Below are positions 44,228-52,448 of a stretch of DNA of 64,000 bases, piece by piece. Every line of letters begins with the position of its first letter. Positions within the stretch are counted from its first letter, which is position 1. The position numbers and the translations under genes were made by a program. Source of the DNA: Nitrospira sp. (lineage in GTDB: Bacteria > Nitrospirota > Nitrospiria > Nitrospirales > Nitrospiraceae); NCBI GenBank assembly GCA_029194535.1, contig JARFXR010000001.1, positions 806,001 through 870,000 on the forward strand, in the 5' to 3' direction. The notes below the pieces were generated by a model. That model did no database searches and had not been told where the DNA came from. It worked only from the letters and a program-made list of their open reading frames with translations.

Positions 44228-45367
44228 GTGACAGATGAAGCAAATGCGGCCAGATCGTTGCTGGATCAGCTGCTGATTGACTCTCACCTGTACAAGCACA
44301 GTCAAGCCTACAAGAACCTCCTCGACTTCGTGGTCAAGCTCAGAAACTTCGCTCCGTTCAACGCCATGCTTCTTCAATTACAGAAGCCTGGGCTGAGCTA
44401 CGCGGCGTCCGCTCATGACTGGAAGACTCGGTTTGATCGTTGGCCAAGAGAAGGCGCACGTCCACTCTTGATCCTCTGGCCCTTTGGCCCCGTCGCTCTT
44501 GTGTACGACATACAAGATACGGAAGGAAAAGATATCCCTCCGGGTATTGCGTCTTTCTTTGCGCGGGGTTCGATATCCAAGGAACAGATTGAATCTTATC
44601 CATCCATCCTGTGGAGGAAGAGGATTGAGTGGCTTCCCGTAGACGCCGGGGACCGCAACGCAGGATTGATCCGAGTGGTATCCCGCGGGCGTACTCCAAG
44701 TGAGCACTCACATTATCGAATCCAGATCAATCGCAATCACGATCCTCCGATAAAATTTGCTACTTTAGCGCATGAGCTAGGCCACCTCTTTCTTGGCCAT
44801 CTTGGCCCCGACAAAGCGCTTGGTGTGTCAGATCGACCCCGAATGAGCCATAGCCAGCGCGAACTCGAGGCCGAATCACTAGCGTACCTCGTGTGTGCTC
44901 GAAACGGCGTATCCTGCAAGTCAGAGCAATACCTCTCGGATTATGTCTCGCAACATACGACGATCGATGACATCGATCTGTACCACGTGATGCATGCCGC
45001 CGGCCAAATCGAGACCTTACTTGGGCTCACCGGACACACGGTTCGAGAAACCGATGAGAAATTCAGGTGCCGAGAAATGACAACCGGGGCGCTTCGTTCA
45101 ACCATCGGCTGGCAAGACCTCAAGCTCGACCACGACTTCTATGAAGTCGAAACCCTCCCCGAAAACGACCGCGTCCGCTACACAATCAGCCCCACCGCCC
45201 GCAAAGAAGTCCTCCGCCGACTCCTCGCCCTCAACCACGACCGGGCGAAGGCCGAACAAGCCGCTGCTGTTGCTATCCCGAAAACAAAAAGAAGCTCGAA
45301 GAGAAAGACCCCACAATCAGCGGCGGGCCTTTATACCGACAGTACAGAAGTTGTCGAGCTGGACTGA
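44228..45367 (+). CDS. ImmA/IrrE-like metallopeptidase with methyltransferase-derived C-terminus
   Basis: A 379-residue chimera. Residues ~1-290 are an ImmA/IrrE-type zinc peptidase. An ArdC-like N-terminal part (NFAPFNAMLLQLQKPG) precedes FATLAHELGHLFLGHLG (His182, Glu183, His186) and a third-ligand region RELEAESLAYLVC. Residues 294-341 are the near-identical copy of the methyltransferase C-terminus, followed by a Lys-rich tail (PKTKRSSKRKTPQSA). The natural peptidase probably ends near CREMTTGALRS. The start is GTG 44228. The fused tail is in frame, so a fusion protein may be made. Its usual partners are repressors, which ImmA cleaves. Confidence 0.75.
   Translation: MTDEANAARSLLDQLLIDSHLYKHSQAYKNLLDFVVKLRNFAPFNAMLLQLQKPGLSYAASAHDWKTRFDRWPREGARPLLILWPFGPVALVYDIQDTEGKDIPPGIASFFARGSISKEQIESYPSILWRKRIEWLPVDAGDRNAGLIRVVSRGRTPSEHSHYRIQINRNHDPPIKFATLAHELGHLFLGHLGPDKALGVSDRPRMSHSQRELEAESLAYLVCARNGVSCKSEQYLSDYVSQHTTIDDIDLYHVMHAAGQIETLLGLTGHTVRETDEKFRCREMTTGALRSTIGWQDLKLDHDFYEVETLPENDRVRYTISPTARKEVLRRLLALNHDRAKAEQAAAVAIPKTKRSSKRKTPQSAAGLYTDSTEVVELD
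45107..45250. repeat. 144-bp direct repeat, copy 2 (inside the peptidase gene)
   Basis: The partner of the repeat at 42001-42144, with 140 of 144 bases identical. It is in frame after the ImmA-like part. The 3' sequence continues as a Lys-rich tail that resembles, but does not copy, the methyltransferase tail, so it looks like the end of a second methyltransferase gene. Confidence 0.92.
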
Positions 45368-45378
45368 TTGTATTATGG

Positions 45379-46080
45379 GTGAAATGCGTGACGGCTATCG
45401 CTGACAGATCGAAGACCGACGGGTTGCCGGATGAACCGGTCCTGACAGGGCGCCAGAGAGCATTGTTTCAGGCTTTAGGGAAGAAGGATCCTCAATTGGC
45501 TTCCATGTACCTCGGCGCCCTTTGGGTTTTAGAAGTTACATCAAATCCAGACCGTATTGCCCAAACCGCGCATAGTCTAAGAGAGTTGCTCGAGAAACTC
45601 CCGCGCATTCTCGACATCCCCCTTCCAGCTAAACCGCCAAGTATGATGGACAAGATTAGGCCGCTAGAGAAAGCGTGGAGCAAGGCGAAGAGCGAGTCGT
45701 CAGGCTTAAATGCTAATCCGCGCTCCGATACCATTGATACATCTCTTCGGAGGTTCTTGGACGAGGCGGAAGCGTTTTTTACCTGGCTCGCGTCCAGTCG
45801 GCCCACAAGAAAGCAGCAGGCAGCTATTGTGGTAAGGGGACTCGACCCATTAAAGAAACTGCTTCCAGAAACGATAGAGAGCTTACACGTTAAAGAATGG
45901 GATAGTTACCGCGACCATTTTGAACTGGTGTCGCATCATCAAATCATGGAAAACCTCGAAGAGTTCCTAAAGTGGGTCGAGGGTTTTGAGGGGTATCTAA
46001 TCGATCGATTAATTCCAAGAACGTTTGACGATTTTTCAAGGCTGGACACTATCATTGGTGAAGGTGAAGCCAATGGTTAA
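45379..46080 (+). CDS. hypothetical protein, first gene of an unknown operon
   Basis: A 233-residue soluble, mainly helical protein I do not recognise. It has no signal peptide, membrane segment or catalytic motif that I can see. GTG 45379 or GTG 45388 are possible starts. Its last 8 nt overlap the start of the next gene, so it is cotranslated with it. The window region 45379-50171 has lower GC than the backbone and reads as a horizontally acquired four-gene operon of unknown role. Confidence 0.6.
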   Translation: MKCVTAIADRSKTDGLPDEPVLTGRQRALFQALGKKDPQLASMYLGALWVLEVTSNPDRIAQTAHSLRELLEKLPRILDIPLPAKPPSMMDKIRPLEKAWSKAKSESSGLNANPRSDTIDTSLRRFLDEAEAFFTWLASSRPTRKQQAAIVVRGLDPLKKLLPETIESLHVKEWDSYRDHFELVSHHQIMENLEEFLKWVEGFEGYLIDRLIPRTFDDFSRLDTIIGEGEANG

Positions 46081-48976
46081 CCAGGAAGCAGTGCAGAAAG
46101 CTAAAGCAGCAATAAAGCGAAGTGCAGATTTCGACTACTTTTTCGATAACTTGATCTCTCCTGCTTGGATTATGCCGCTGTTTCAGGAGGGGTTTTTTGA
46201 CAATCCCTATCCGCCGATACGTGACGAGCAGTATATCCGGTTCCCGATATGGCCTGCCTCCCGGTATCTCGTTCGGATGGCTGAATTGTCACCGAATGAA
46301 GTGGCGCACGTAGCCTTGCGGATCTCTGATACCAGTAATGTTCGAGTGTGGGAGGATCTGGCTGAGATCGCTTTCAAATTGCCACCCCCCCTCGCCGCTA
46401 AGTTTGTCCCGCTCGCTGAGCGGTGGTTTCAATCGCCCATTCAACTTCTCCTGCCGGAAAAAATGGGCCAGTTGGTTTCTCATCTTGCCAAGGGAGGGCA
46501 ATTTCCTGCGGCCTTGCAACTTGCAAAATGGCTTATTGTGGTGTTGCCAGACCCTAAATCAGAAGAGGCGGGTACTGAGGAAGAGAAGAAGTATCGACTA
46601 TCTCCCACACCTCGATCCCAGTTTGAAGAGTGGGAGTATCAGCGCATTCTCACGCGGAATATTCCAGATTTAATAGCTGCTTCCTGGAAGGAATCATTTA
46701 CTTGGTTATGCGATCTTCTTGAGCAGGCAATAGCCTTCTCTCGTTATTCAAAAGACGACACCGGGCCTGAAGACTATTCGTATATCTGGAGGCGAGCTAT
46801 CGAGGATCATGAGCAGAATGTCCATCATGGAGTAAAAGAGCTCTTGGTCACCGCTGTGCGCGATTCGGGGCAGCAAGTAGCCGTGTTACACCCTCAATGT
46901 GTGGGGGAGGTGATTAGCATCCTAGAAGCCCGGCCATGGAAAGTGTTTCACCGCCTGGCACTACATCTGATGCGGCAGCACCCAGATGCAGTTCTTGATG
47001 TGATCACGGCCCGCCTTACCGATTACGACCAGTTTGAGGAAGCAGTTCATGAGTATCGACTCCTTCTTCAGGCCATGTGGACTAGGATTGGCATCGAAGC
47101 ACAGAACATGATTTTGGGATGGATTGAAGCAGGCCCTACGGACATCGAGGAGCGAAGCTCGTGGTGGGAAAAGGAAAAGGGAGAGCGACCCTCTCCGGAG
47201 CAAGAGCAGAACTACAAGAAGACTTGGCAGCTAAAGAAACTTGCCTTAATTCACAAGGACCTCAATCAAACATGGCAAGATTATTACCAGGCCCTTCTCC
47301 GAGAGGTTGGGGAACCGGAACATCCTGAATTTTCTTCGTACACAGTAACCTGGAGGGGGCCAACTAGTCCAAAAGACAAACAGGAACTTCAGTCATTATC
47401 GGTAACCGCATTGAGAAGTTTCCTGGATACTTGGAGGCCAGGAAAAGATTGGCGTGGCTTTGCTCCAACCCCGGAAGGTTTAGGGCGAACGCTTACGACG
47501 CTGATAAGCGAAGAGCCAAGTCGGTATGCAGAATCGGCATTGGAGTTCCGTGGGCTGGATCCTACCTACGTTCGTTCAATCCTTGATGGCTTTGTTCAGG
47601 CGCTTGGTCACAATCGCTCCTTTCTCTGGCAGCCCGTTCTCGATCTCTGTGGCTGGGTTATAGAGCAGCCGATTAGCCTACCCGGGCGAGTCATTTCAGA
47701 CCGGGATGCTGATCCAGATTGGGGATGGACGCGGAAATCGATTGCGCGGCTACTCTCGTCTGGATTTAACCACGATACCCTAATGCCACAGTTCAACCTT
47801 CGGGAAATACTTTGGGGGATACTGGAGCCATTGACAAAAGATCCAGATCCCACCCCAGAGGATGAAGCCGAGAATGAGGGTAATAAATGGGAACCGACGA
47901 CGTTACCTATCAATACCACGCGTGGTAATGCACTGCATGCGCTAATCCGTTATGCAGTCTGGGTTCAAGAGTGCCTCGATAAATCCGCTGGGGAAGCGTT
48001 ACCGAACAATCACAGCTTCCAAGCAATGCCGGAGGTCAGGCAGGTTCTAGACTATCACCTCGATCCTGCAAATGATCCATCAGCAGCGATCCGTTCCATT
48101 TACGGACAATCGCTATCCAATCTGCATTGGCTCGATCCTTCATGGGTTGCGTCGAATATAAAGACCATCTTCCCTCCAGATGCCGTTGGATTCCGACTCC
48201 ATTTAGCTGCGTGGGACGCTTTTATAGGTTTCACTAACCCGTACAAGAAGCTCTATCAGCTGCTAAAGGATGAGTATAGAGCTGCGGTTGAGCGAATAGG
48301 TGCGGATCTCCCAGAACAGCAACTTTCAGCTGATCGAGATGAGCGTCTGGCCGAGCACCTCATGGCACTGTATTGGTGGGGAGAGCTGTCTATAGAAGAA
48401 CACCAGGGATTGATGGCGCGATTTTATGAGAAGGCCTCGCCAGAATTGTCTGCTCACGCGATGGATTTCCTTGGCCGATGTTTGCGCGATAATAACGAAT
48501 TGCCCATAGAGGCAATTGACAGGCTTAAAGCCTTCTGGATTTGGCGCTATACGCAGATAACAACGACTGGCAAATCAAAGCACCACGCCAGGGAACTTTC
48601 AGAGTTTGGAGGATGGTTCGCTTCAGGTCACCTGGACCTCGACTGGTCCATTTCTCAGCTCCTGGATGTTCTCAAGCGTACAGGCAAGGCGGAACCGGAT
48701 CACTTAGTCATTGAACGGTTGGTTTCGATCCGTGAGGCCATGCCGGGCAAGGTAATCGAATGTTTGCGGCTTCTCATTGAGGGAGATAAGGAAGGTTGGC
48801 TTTTGCTTGGTGAACAAGAGCACGTACGTGAAATACTCTCTGCTGGTGTGGCTTCATCTGATCAACATGTCAGGGAGGCAGCTACTGAACTTATTAACTG
48901 GTTGGCTGCTCGAGGAAACCGGGAATTCCTCAGCCTGTTATTTAAGCACTCTGGTCAGAACCACGCCGGACTGTAG
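46073..48976 (+). CDS. large helical-repeat hypothetical protein
   Basis: A 967-residue protein I cannot assign. The N-terminus has a recognisable phrase (FDYFFDNLISPAWIMPLFQE, then FPIWPASRYLVRMAEL) that I associate with large proteins of defence-type gene clusters, from memory only. The rest is regular helical repeat in appearance (WEDLAEIAFKLPPPLAAKFV, ALQLAKWLIVVLPDP). I see no Walker A, nuclease or membrane motif. ATG 46073 overlaps the upstream gene by 8 nt. Its stop is 4 nt before the next ATG, so it lies in the middle of the operon. Confidence 0.7.
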   Translation: MVNQEAVQKAKAAIKRSADFDYFFDNLISPAWIMPLFQEGFFDNPYPPIRDEQYIRFPIWPASRYLVRMAELSPNEVAHVALRISDTSNVRVWEDLAEIAFKLPPPLAAKFVPLAERWFQSPIQLLLPEKMGQLVSHLAKGGQFPAALQLAKWLIVVLPDPKSEEAGTEEEKKYRLSPTPRSQFEEWEYQRILTRNIPDLIAASWKESFTWLCDLLEQAIAFSRYSKDDTGPEDYSYIWRRAIEDHEQNVHHGVKELLVTAVRDSGQQVAVLHPQCVGEVISILEARPWKVFHRLALHLMRQHPDAVLDVITARLTDYDQFEEAVHEYRLLLQAMWTRIGIEAQNMILGWIEAGPTDIEERSSWWEKEKGERPSPEQEQNYKKTWQLKKLALIHKDLNQTWQDYYQALLREVGEPEHPEFSSYTVTWRGPTSPKDKQELQSLSVTALRSFLDTWRPGKDWRGFAPTPEGLGRTLTTLISEEPSRYAESALEFRGLDPTYVRSILDGFVQALGHNRSFLWQPVLDLCGWVIEQPISLPGRVISDRDADPDWGWTRKSIARLLSSGFNHDTLMPQFNLREILWGILEPLTKDPDPTPEDEAENEGNKWEPTTLPINTTRGNALHALIRYAVWVQECLDKSAGEALPNNHSFQAMPEVRQVLDYHLDPANDPSAAIRSIYGQSLSNLHWLDPSWVASNIKTIFPPDAVGFRLHLAAWDAFIGFTNPYKKLYQLLKDEYRAAVERIGADLPEQQLSADRDERLAEHLMALYWWGELSIEEHQGLMARFYEKASPELSAHAMDFLGRCLRDNNELPIEAIDRLKAFWIWRYTQITTTGKSKHHARELSEFGGWFASGHLDLDWSISQLLDVLKRTGKAEPDHLVIERLVSIREAMPGKVIECLRLLIEGDKEGWLLLGEQEHVREILSAGVASSDQHVREAATELINWLAARGNREFLSLLFKHSGQNHAGL

Positions 48977-48980
48977 ATTT

Positions 48981-49904
48981 ATGTTCAAACAAAGTGAACG
49001 TGAACTTTTAGAAAATCTAGTGGAACGATTGGTGAGACTTGAGGGCTTGTCTGGCACTGAGGGCCTTGATCACAAAATCCAATTTCTGTGCTTCGTATCG
49101 GAACAATTGAAGTTTGAACGTGGTGGTGACAACGATGAAATCAGCTTTGAAGAGTACATGCAATCGACAGTAAGCATCTGGGACAACCAACTGATTATCT
49201 CCGCTCCACCGCTATTCCAAAATGTAGGTTCAGGGACAAGTCCGATCCAACTGCAGGCGCCTCTTCTTTTGTTTTTGTTGCTAAATCATAAGGAGCGGTA
49301 TCAGGTTCTCGACATCATCAGGCTGTTCGTAGAGCAGATGCGTGGTGAACTAACATTTCTCGACTTCAAAAAGACTAAGACAGGTGTAACTCGCTGTTTC
49401 ACAAACACTCGGTTTGCTGCTCACGTACTCCGTGATTACGGACTACTGAAATTCACAAATCAGCAGGCCTTTAAAACCTGGGAATTGTCCTTGGCAGGTT
49501 TTCTAGTTGCAGCATCCATCCTGCAGCAACGTGCTAGTCAGAAAAGGCCCTGGTACGACCTGGGGCCGGCACGAGATGGGAGTTTTGATCTTCTGTCTGA
49601 GATTCGTGATGCCTGTAGAGGGATTACCTCTTATGACGAGTTCGTCGTCCGCCTCGCTGCCATTTGTGAGCCTGACGCCGCCCTATTTAAGTCATTCCAG
49701 CCCGCATTGAAAGAGGCCTATGCTCTGCTGCAAGGGTACTGGGCGATCTTGAGCGATCAGAGTAAAACGCATAAGGAACGCCGCGAAGCTAGCTTGGAAC
49801 GGATCAAGCGTTTGGACAGCCTTGGCGAAGAGTTTTTCCGTGAACTGTCCCGTTGCGTCCAGATCAACGACGCACTTCGCAGAATAATGCAGAGTGCCAA
49901 ATGA
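48981..49904 (+). CDS. hypothetical protein, third gene of the unknown operon
   Basis: A 307-residue protein of unknown function. A winged-helix-like region may lie at about 85-160 (FLLLNHKERYQVLDIIRLFV, then VTRCFTNTRFAAHVLRDYGL), which would fit a DNA- or partner-binding role, but this is an impression. ATG 48981 lies 4 nt after the previous stop. The last codons overlap the fourth gene (ATGATG at 49901-49906), so translation is coupled. Confidence 0.7.
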   Translation: MFKQSERELLENLVERLVRLEGLSGTEGLDHKIQFLCFVSEQLKFERGGDNDEISFEEYMQSTVSIWDNQLIISAPPLFQNVGSGTSPIQLQAPLLLFLLLNHKERYQVLDIIRLFVEQMRGELTFLDFKKTKTGVTRCFTNTRFAAHVLRDYGLLKFTNQQAFKTWELSLAGFLVAASILQQRASQKRPWYDLGPARDGSFDLLSEIRDACRGITSYDEFVVRLAAICEPDAALFKSFQPALKEAYALLQGYWAILSDQSKTHKERREASLERIKRLDSLGEEFFRELSRCVQINDALRRIMQSAK

Positions 49905-50171
49905 TGTTTATTCCTCTCCTCTCAGCCAAAGCCACCACTGTCAGCGCCGAACGCACGATCGACCCGCTCGGCCTCTATCAACATCAAGGGAACAAGGATC
50001 GCGAGACTGACGTAGAAAGCGCCCCCTGGTTCAAGGTCTTCACAGGTGAGCGCATCAACGATCATCATCTCAGCCTGGACGACAAGAGAAAGGCTCGACA
50101 TTCTGCAGTCGAGCGCGGCTCTGCGCGTCAATCCTGAGTGTGGTGGCTTGCGCAGCCTCTATTGCAATTAA
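49901..50171 (+). pseudogene. frameshifted fourth gene of the unknown operon
   Basis: The frame from ATG 49901 reads MMFIPLLSAKATTVSAERTI, then DPLGLYQ, and continues to LSLDDKR before ending in an unnatural tail at 50137. Shifting by one base near 50085 restores a natural C-terminus, ERLDILQSSAALRVNPECGG and RSLYCN, ending at TAA 50169-50171. One extra base in the AGAGAAAGG stretch would explain this. The repaired product would be about 90 residues. The short length suggests an internal deletion as well, which I infer. Confidence 0.62.
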
Positions 50172-50188
50172 ATAGGTGAGCAGCCTAT

Positions 50189-50218
50189 TGTCAGAAAAAA
50201 CGATCGCTTTTTCTGACA
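50189..50218. promoter_or_regulatory. perfect 11-bp palindromic operator
   Basis: TGTCAGAAAAA (50189-50199) and TTTTTCTGACA (50208-50218) are exact inverted repeats around ACGATCGC, which holds CGATCG. The site lies 10 nt before the AbiEi-type start. Operators of this kind are bound by the AbiEi antitoxin family, which represses its own promoter. A terminator role for the operon upstream is an alternative. Confidence 0.7.
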
Positions 50219-50228
50219 TTAATCCGCC

Positions 50229-50459
50229 ATGAAAGTCTCTCACCCCATTGCCCGTAAGTTGTTAGCCAGGCTTGAATCATCGGCTGGGGCGGTCGTTTCC
50301 GTGAGGGACCTCACCGAATTAGGGTCTCGGGCTGCTGTAGATCAAGCGCTCTCGCGGTTGGTGCGTGAGGGTCGGATTCAGCGGGTTCGACGAGGTCTGT
50401 ACGCCTGGCCTCGCACCAGCGCATTGCTCAAACGACCGGCGGTCCCATCGCCTGATTGA
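50229..50459 (+). pseudogene. AbiEi/DUF6088-type regulator, truncated by an insertion sequence
   Basis: The 76-residue frame has the winged-helix N-terminus of type IV antitoxin AbiEi-like proteins: KLLARLESSAGAVVSVRDL, then VREGRIQRVRRGLYAWP. Full family members run to about 200 residues. Here the reading frame ends in a TGA that belongs to the terminal repeat of the IS element starting at 50457, and no continuation is seen on the other side of it. The cognate toxin gene is absent. The truncated protein may still bind the palindrome. Confidence 0.78.
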
Positions 50460-50530
50460 CCTTCCCCCCGAAAACTAGACCATTGGCAAGGCAGTTCGGC
50501 TGTGCTGAGATGGGCCCACAGAAGGGGGCC

Positions 50531-50722
50531 ATGACGCGCAAACGGCACACGGAGGAACAGATTATCGCAGTGCTCAAGGATGCCCACGCGGGCATCGGGG
50601 TCCAAGAGCTCTGCCGCAAGCACGGCATCTCGGACGCCACCTTTTATAAGTGGCGGGCGAAATATGCCGGCCTCGAGGTCAGCGACGTGAAGAAACTCCG
50701 CCAACTGGAAGACGAAAACTGA
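50531..50722 (+). pseudogene. IS3-family orfA with premature stop
   Basis: The frame starts MTRKRHTEEQIIAVLKDAHA, an HTH protein of the IS3 family orfA type, and stops at TGA 50720-50722 in the sequence DEN-stop-RLKQM. The usual reading is DENRRLKQM, so CGA has become TGA. The frame would otherwise continue to a TAG at 50796-50798 (about 89 residues). Confidence 0.8.
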
Positions 50723-50798
50723 CGGCTCAAGCAGATGGTGGCGGACCAAGCGCTGGACATCCAAGCGCTGAAAGCCATTAACGCAAAAAACTGGTAGG

Positions 50799-51656
50799 GC
50801 CCAAGGCGAAGCGAGCGCACAGTGGGTCACGGCGTGCTTTGGGCTCAGTCAGCGGCGGGTGTGCCGCGTCCTGGCACTCGATCGGAACACGCTCCGGTAT
50901 CGCAGCCGACGCCCGAACGATGCCGCCCTGCGGACGCGGATCCGCGAGATGGCCGAGCGCAAGCGCCGCTATGGCTGTCCGCGGATTTATGTCTGGTTGC
51001 GACGGAAAGGGTAGCCGGTGAATCATAAGAAGGTAGAGCGCCTCTATTATCGAGAGGAGCAGCTCTCCCTCCGCCGGCGACGCCGGAGAAAGGCGGCCGC
51101 GGTCCCTCGCGTCGCCCTCCCGGGGCCAACCCGGCCCGGACTCTATTACGCGATGGATTTTGCACATGACCGTTTGGTGACGGGGCGACGGTACAAGTGT
51201 TTGACGATGACGCATCCCTGTTCGCAAGAAGCCTCGGTGATTGAAGTCGCTGTCTCCCTTGGCGGGGCGCGGGTGTGTAGAATTCTCGATCGGCTGATTC
51301 TCACTCGCCCATTGCCAGAGACCCTGATCCTGGATAACGGGCCCGAATTCGCCGGGACGGCGCTGGATGCGTGGGCGGCTCAGCATGGGGTCCATCTCCA
51401 CTTCATTCAGCCTGGAAAGCCCGTGCAGAATGCCTTTATCGAGAGCTTCAACGGCAAGTTTCGGGATGAATGCCTCAACGAGCACTGGTTTCTGACCCTG
51501 CAGGAAGCGCAGCTCGTGATCGAAGCGTGGCGGCGGGAATACAACGAGGAGCGGACGCACAGCGCGATTGGGGATGTGACACCCCAGAAGTTCATTACTC
51601 ACTATCAAAACGGGGCCCAGCTGACACAGGAGGCAACTTCCTCAGCTCTGGTGTAA
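50799..51656 (+). pseudogene. IS3-family orfB (DDE transposase) with one nonsense codon
   Basis: The transposase reads through VTACFGLSQRRVCRVLALDR, RYGCPRIYVWLRRKG, then TAG (51012-51014) where Trp is usual, and continues [12 protein letters not shown]. Downstream it keeps the DDE region: [22 protein letters not shown] and [15 protein letters not shown]. It ends at TAA 51654-51656. The catalytic core is intact, but a full-length product needs suppression of one TAG. The exact start is unclear and would normally be reached by frameshifting from orfA. Confidence 0.82.
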
Positions 51657-51670
51657 TAAACGGGGGAAGG

Positions 51671-52225
51671 TCAAGATGCTCTCAAACCATTCCGATAAAG
51701 CGACAAGTATCCTGCCTGTTCCACCTTCTCTAAAACCTTCTCCACACAACGCTCAGGAGTGTCCATATCAGTCTCTAAGACGACTTCCGGGGACAACGGT
51801 TCTTCATAAGGATCTGAGATGCCTGTGAAGTTCAAAACTTTTCCGTCCAAGGCCTTTCGATAGAGGCCTTTCGTATCCCTACAAATGAGCACTTCCAGGG
51901 AACACTTGCAGTACACCTCAATGAAATGACCGATCTTCTCTCGTACTTTCTCACGAGCTGCGCGGTAAGGGGAAATTGCCGCAACAATAGAAACTATTCC
52001 ATTTCGCGATAACAATTGACACACAAAACCAATGCGTTCAATGTTTCGCTCACGATCTTCTTTTGAGAAACCCAGATCTTTACACAAATTTGTTCGGACA
52101 ATATCGCCATCCAGAACCTCCACCTTTTGGCCCAATGCGCGGAGCTCCGCCTCAACCAACCGTGCAATCGTCGTCTTACCCGCTCCTGACAAACCCGTAA
52201 TCCATATAGTCACTCCTTGATCCAT
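51671..52225 (-). CDS. cysC: adenylylsulfate (APS) kinase
   Basis: A 184-residue APS kinase that phosphorylates APS to PAPS, the sulfate donor. Walker A is GLSGAGKTT, the LDGDIVRTNL and GFSKEDRERNIERIG motifs are diagnostic, and the late KALDGKVLNFTGISDPYEEP is typical. Its reading frame ends in a TGA contributed by the IS terminal repeat (51671-51673), so the last residues after EQAGYL may be foreign; the core is complete. A PAPS-dependent sulfotransferase is encoded at 58595, which suggests this enzyme serves sulfation rather than cysteine synthesis. Confidence 0.9.
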   Translation of the reverse strand: MDQGVTIWITGLSGAGKTTIARLVEAELRALGQKVEVLDGDIVRTNLCKDLGFSKEDRERNIERIGFVCQLLSRNGIVSIVAAISPYRAAREKVREKIGHFIEVYCKCSLEVLICRDTKGLYRKALDGKVLNFTGISDPYEEPLSPEVVLETDMDTPERCVEKVLEKVEQAGYLSLYRNGLRAS

Positions 52226-52448
52226 CAGCTTATTGTCCTTTCCAGTCGAAGTTTCCCATCTTGCTATCTCAAGTTTGTTCTAGGATGGTCAAGCCTAAAT
52301 GTCCGTCTTATGTTCCGGCCGCCGCCTCGTGTGAGTCCCGTTCCGGCAACAGCCGTTTCCGCCACGGATGGTCCGGCTTCGGCACGATCGGGCACAGGGG
52401 TCGCTGGACCGCCTTGGACTCCACCGGACTCGACAGCCGGCCGCGGGC
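52226..52448. other. intergenic, no feature seen
   Basis: A 223-bp gap between the APS kinase and the epimerase, both on the minus strand. I see no convincing ORF, tRNA, repeat or terminator. A minus-strand reading across it is an out-of-frame extension from the epimerase region. Confidence 0.45.

Larger units (their letters stand above)
50457..51673 (+). mobile_element. IS3-family insertion sequence, degenerate
   Basis: A 1217-bp element bounded by TGACCTTCCCCC (50457) and CGGGGGAAGGTCA (ending 51673). The orfA/orfB organisation and DDE-type integrase are typical of the IS3 family. Both terminal repeats begin with TGA, which supplies the stop codons for the truncated genes on either side. 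Flanks are CCTGAT on the left and AGATGC on the right; a 3-bp GAT duplication is possible if the right end extends one base. Two nonsense codons make it probably inactive. Confidence 0.85.
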
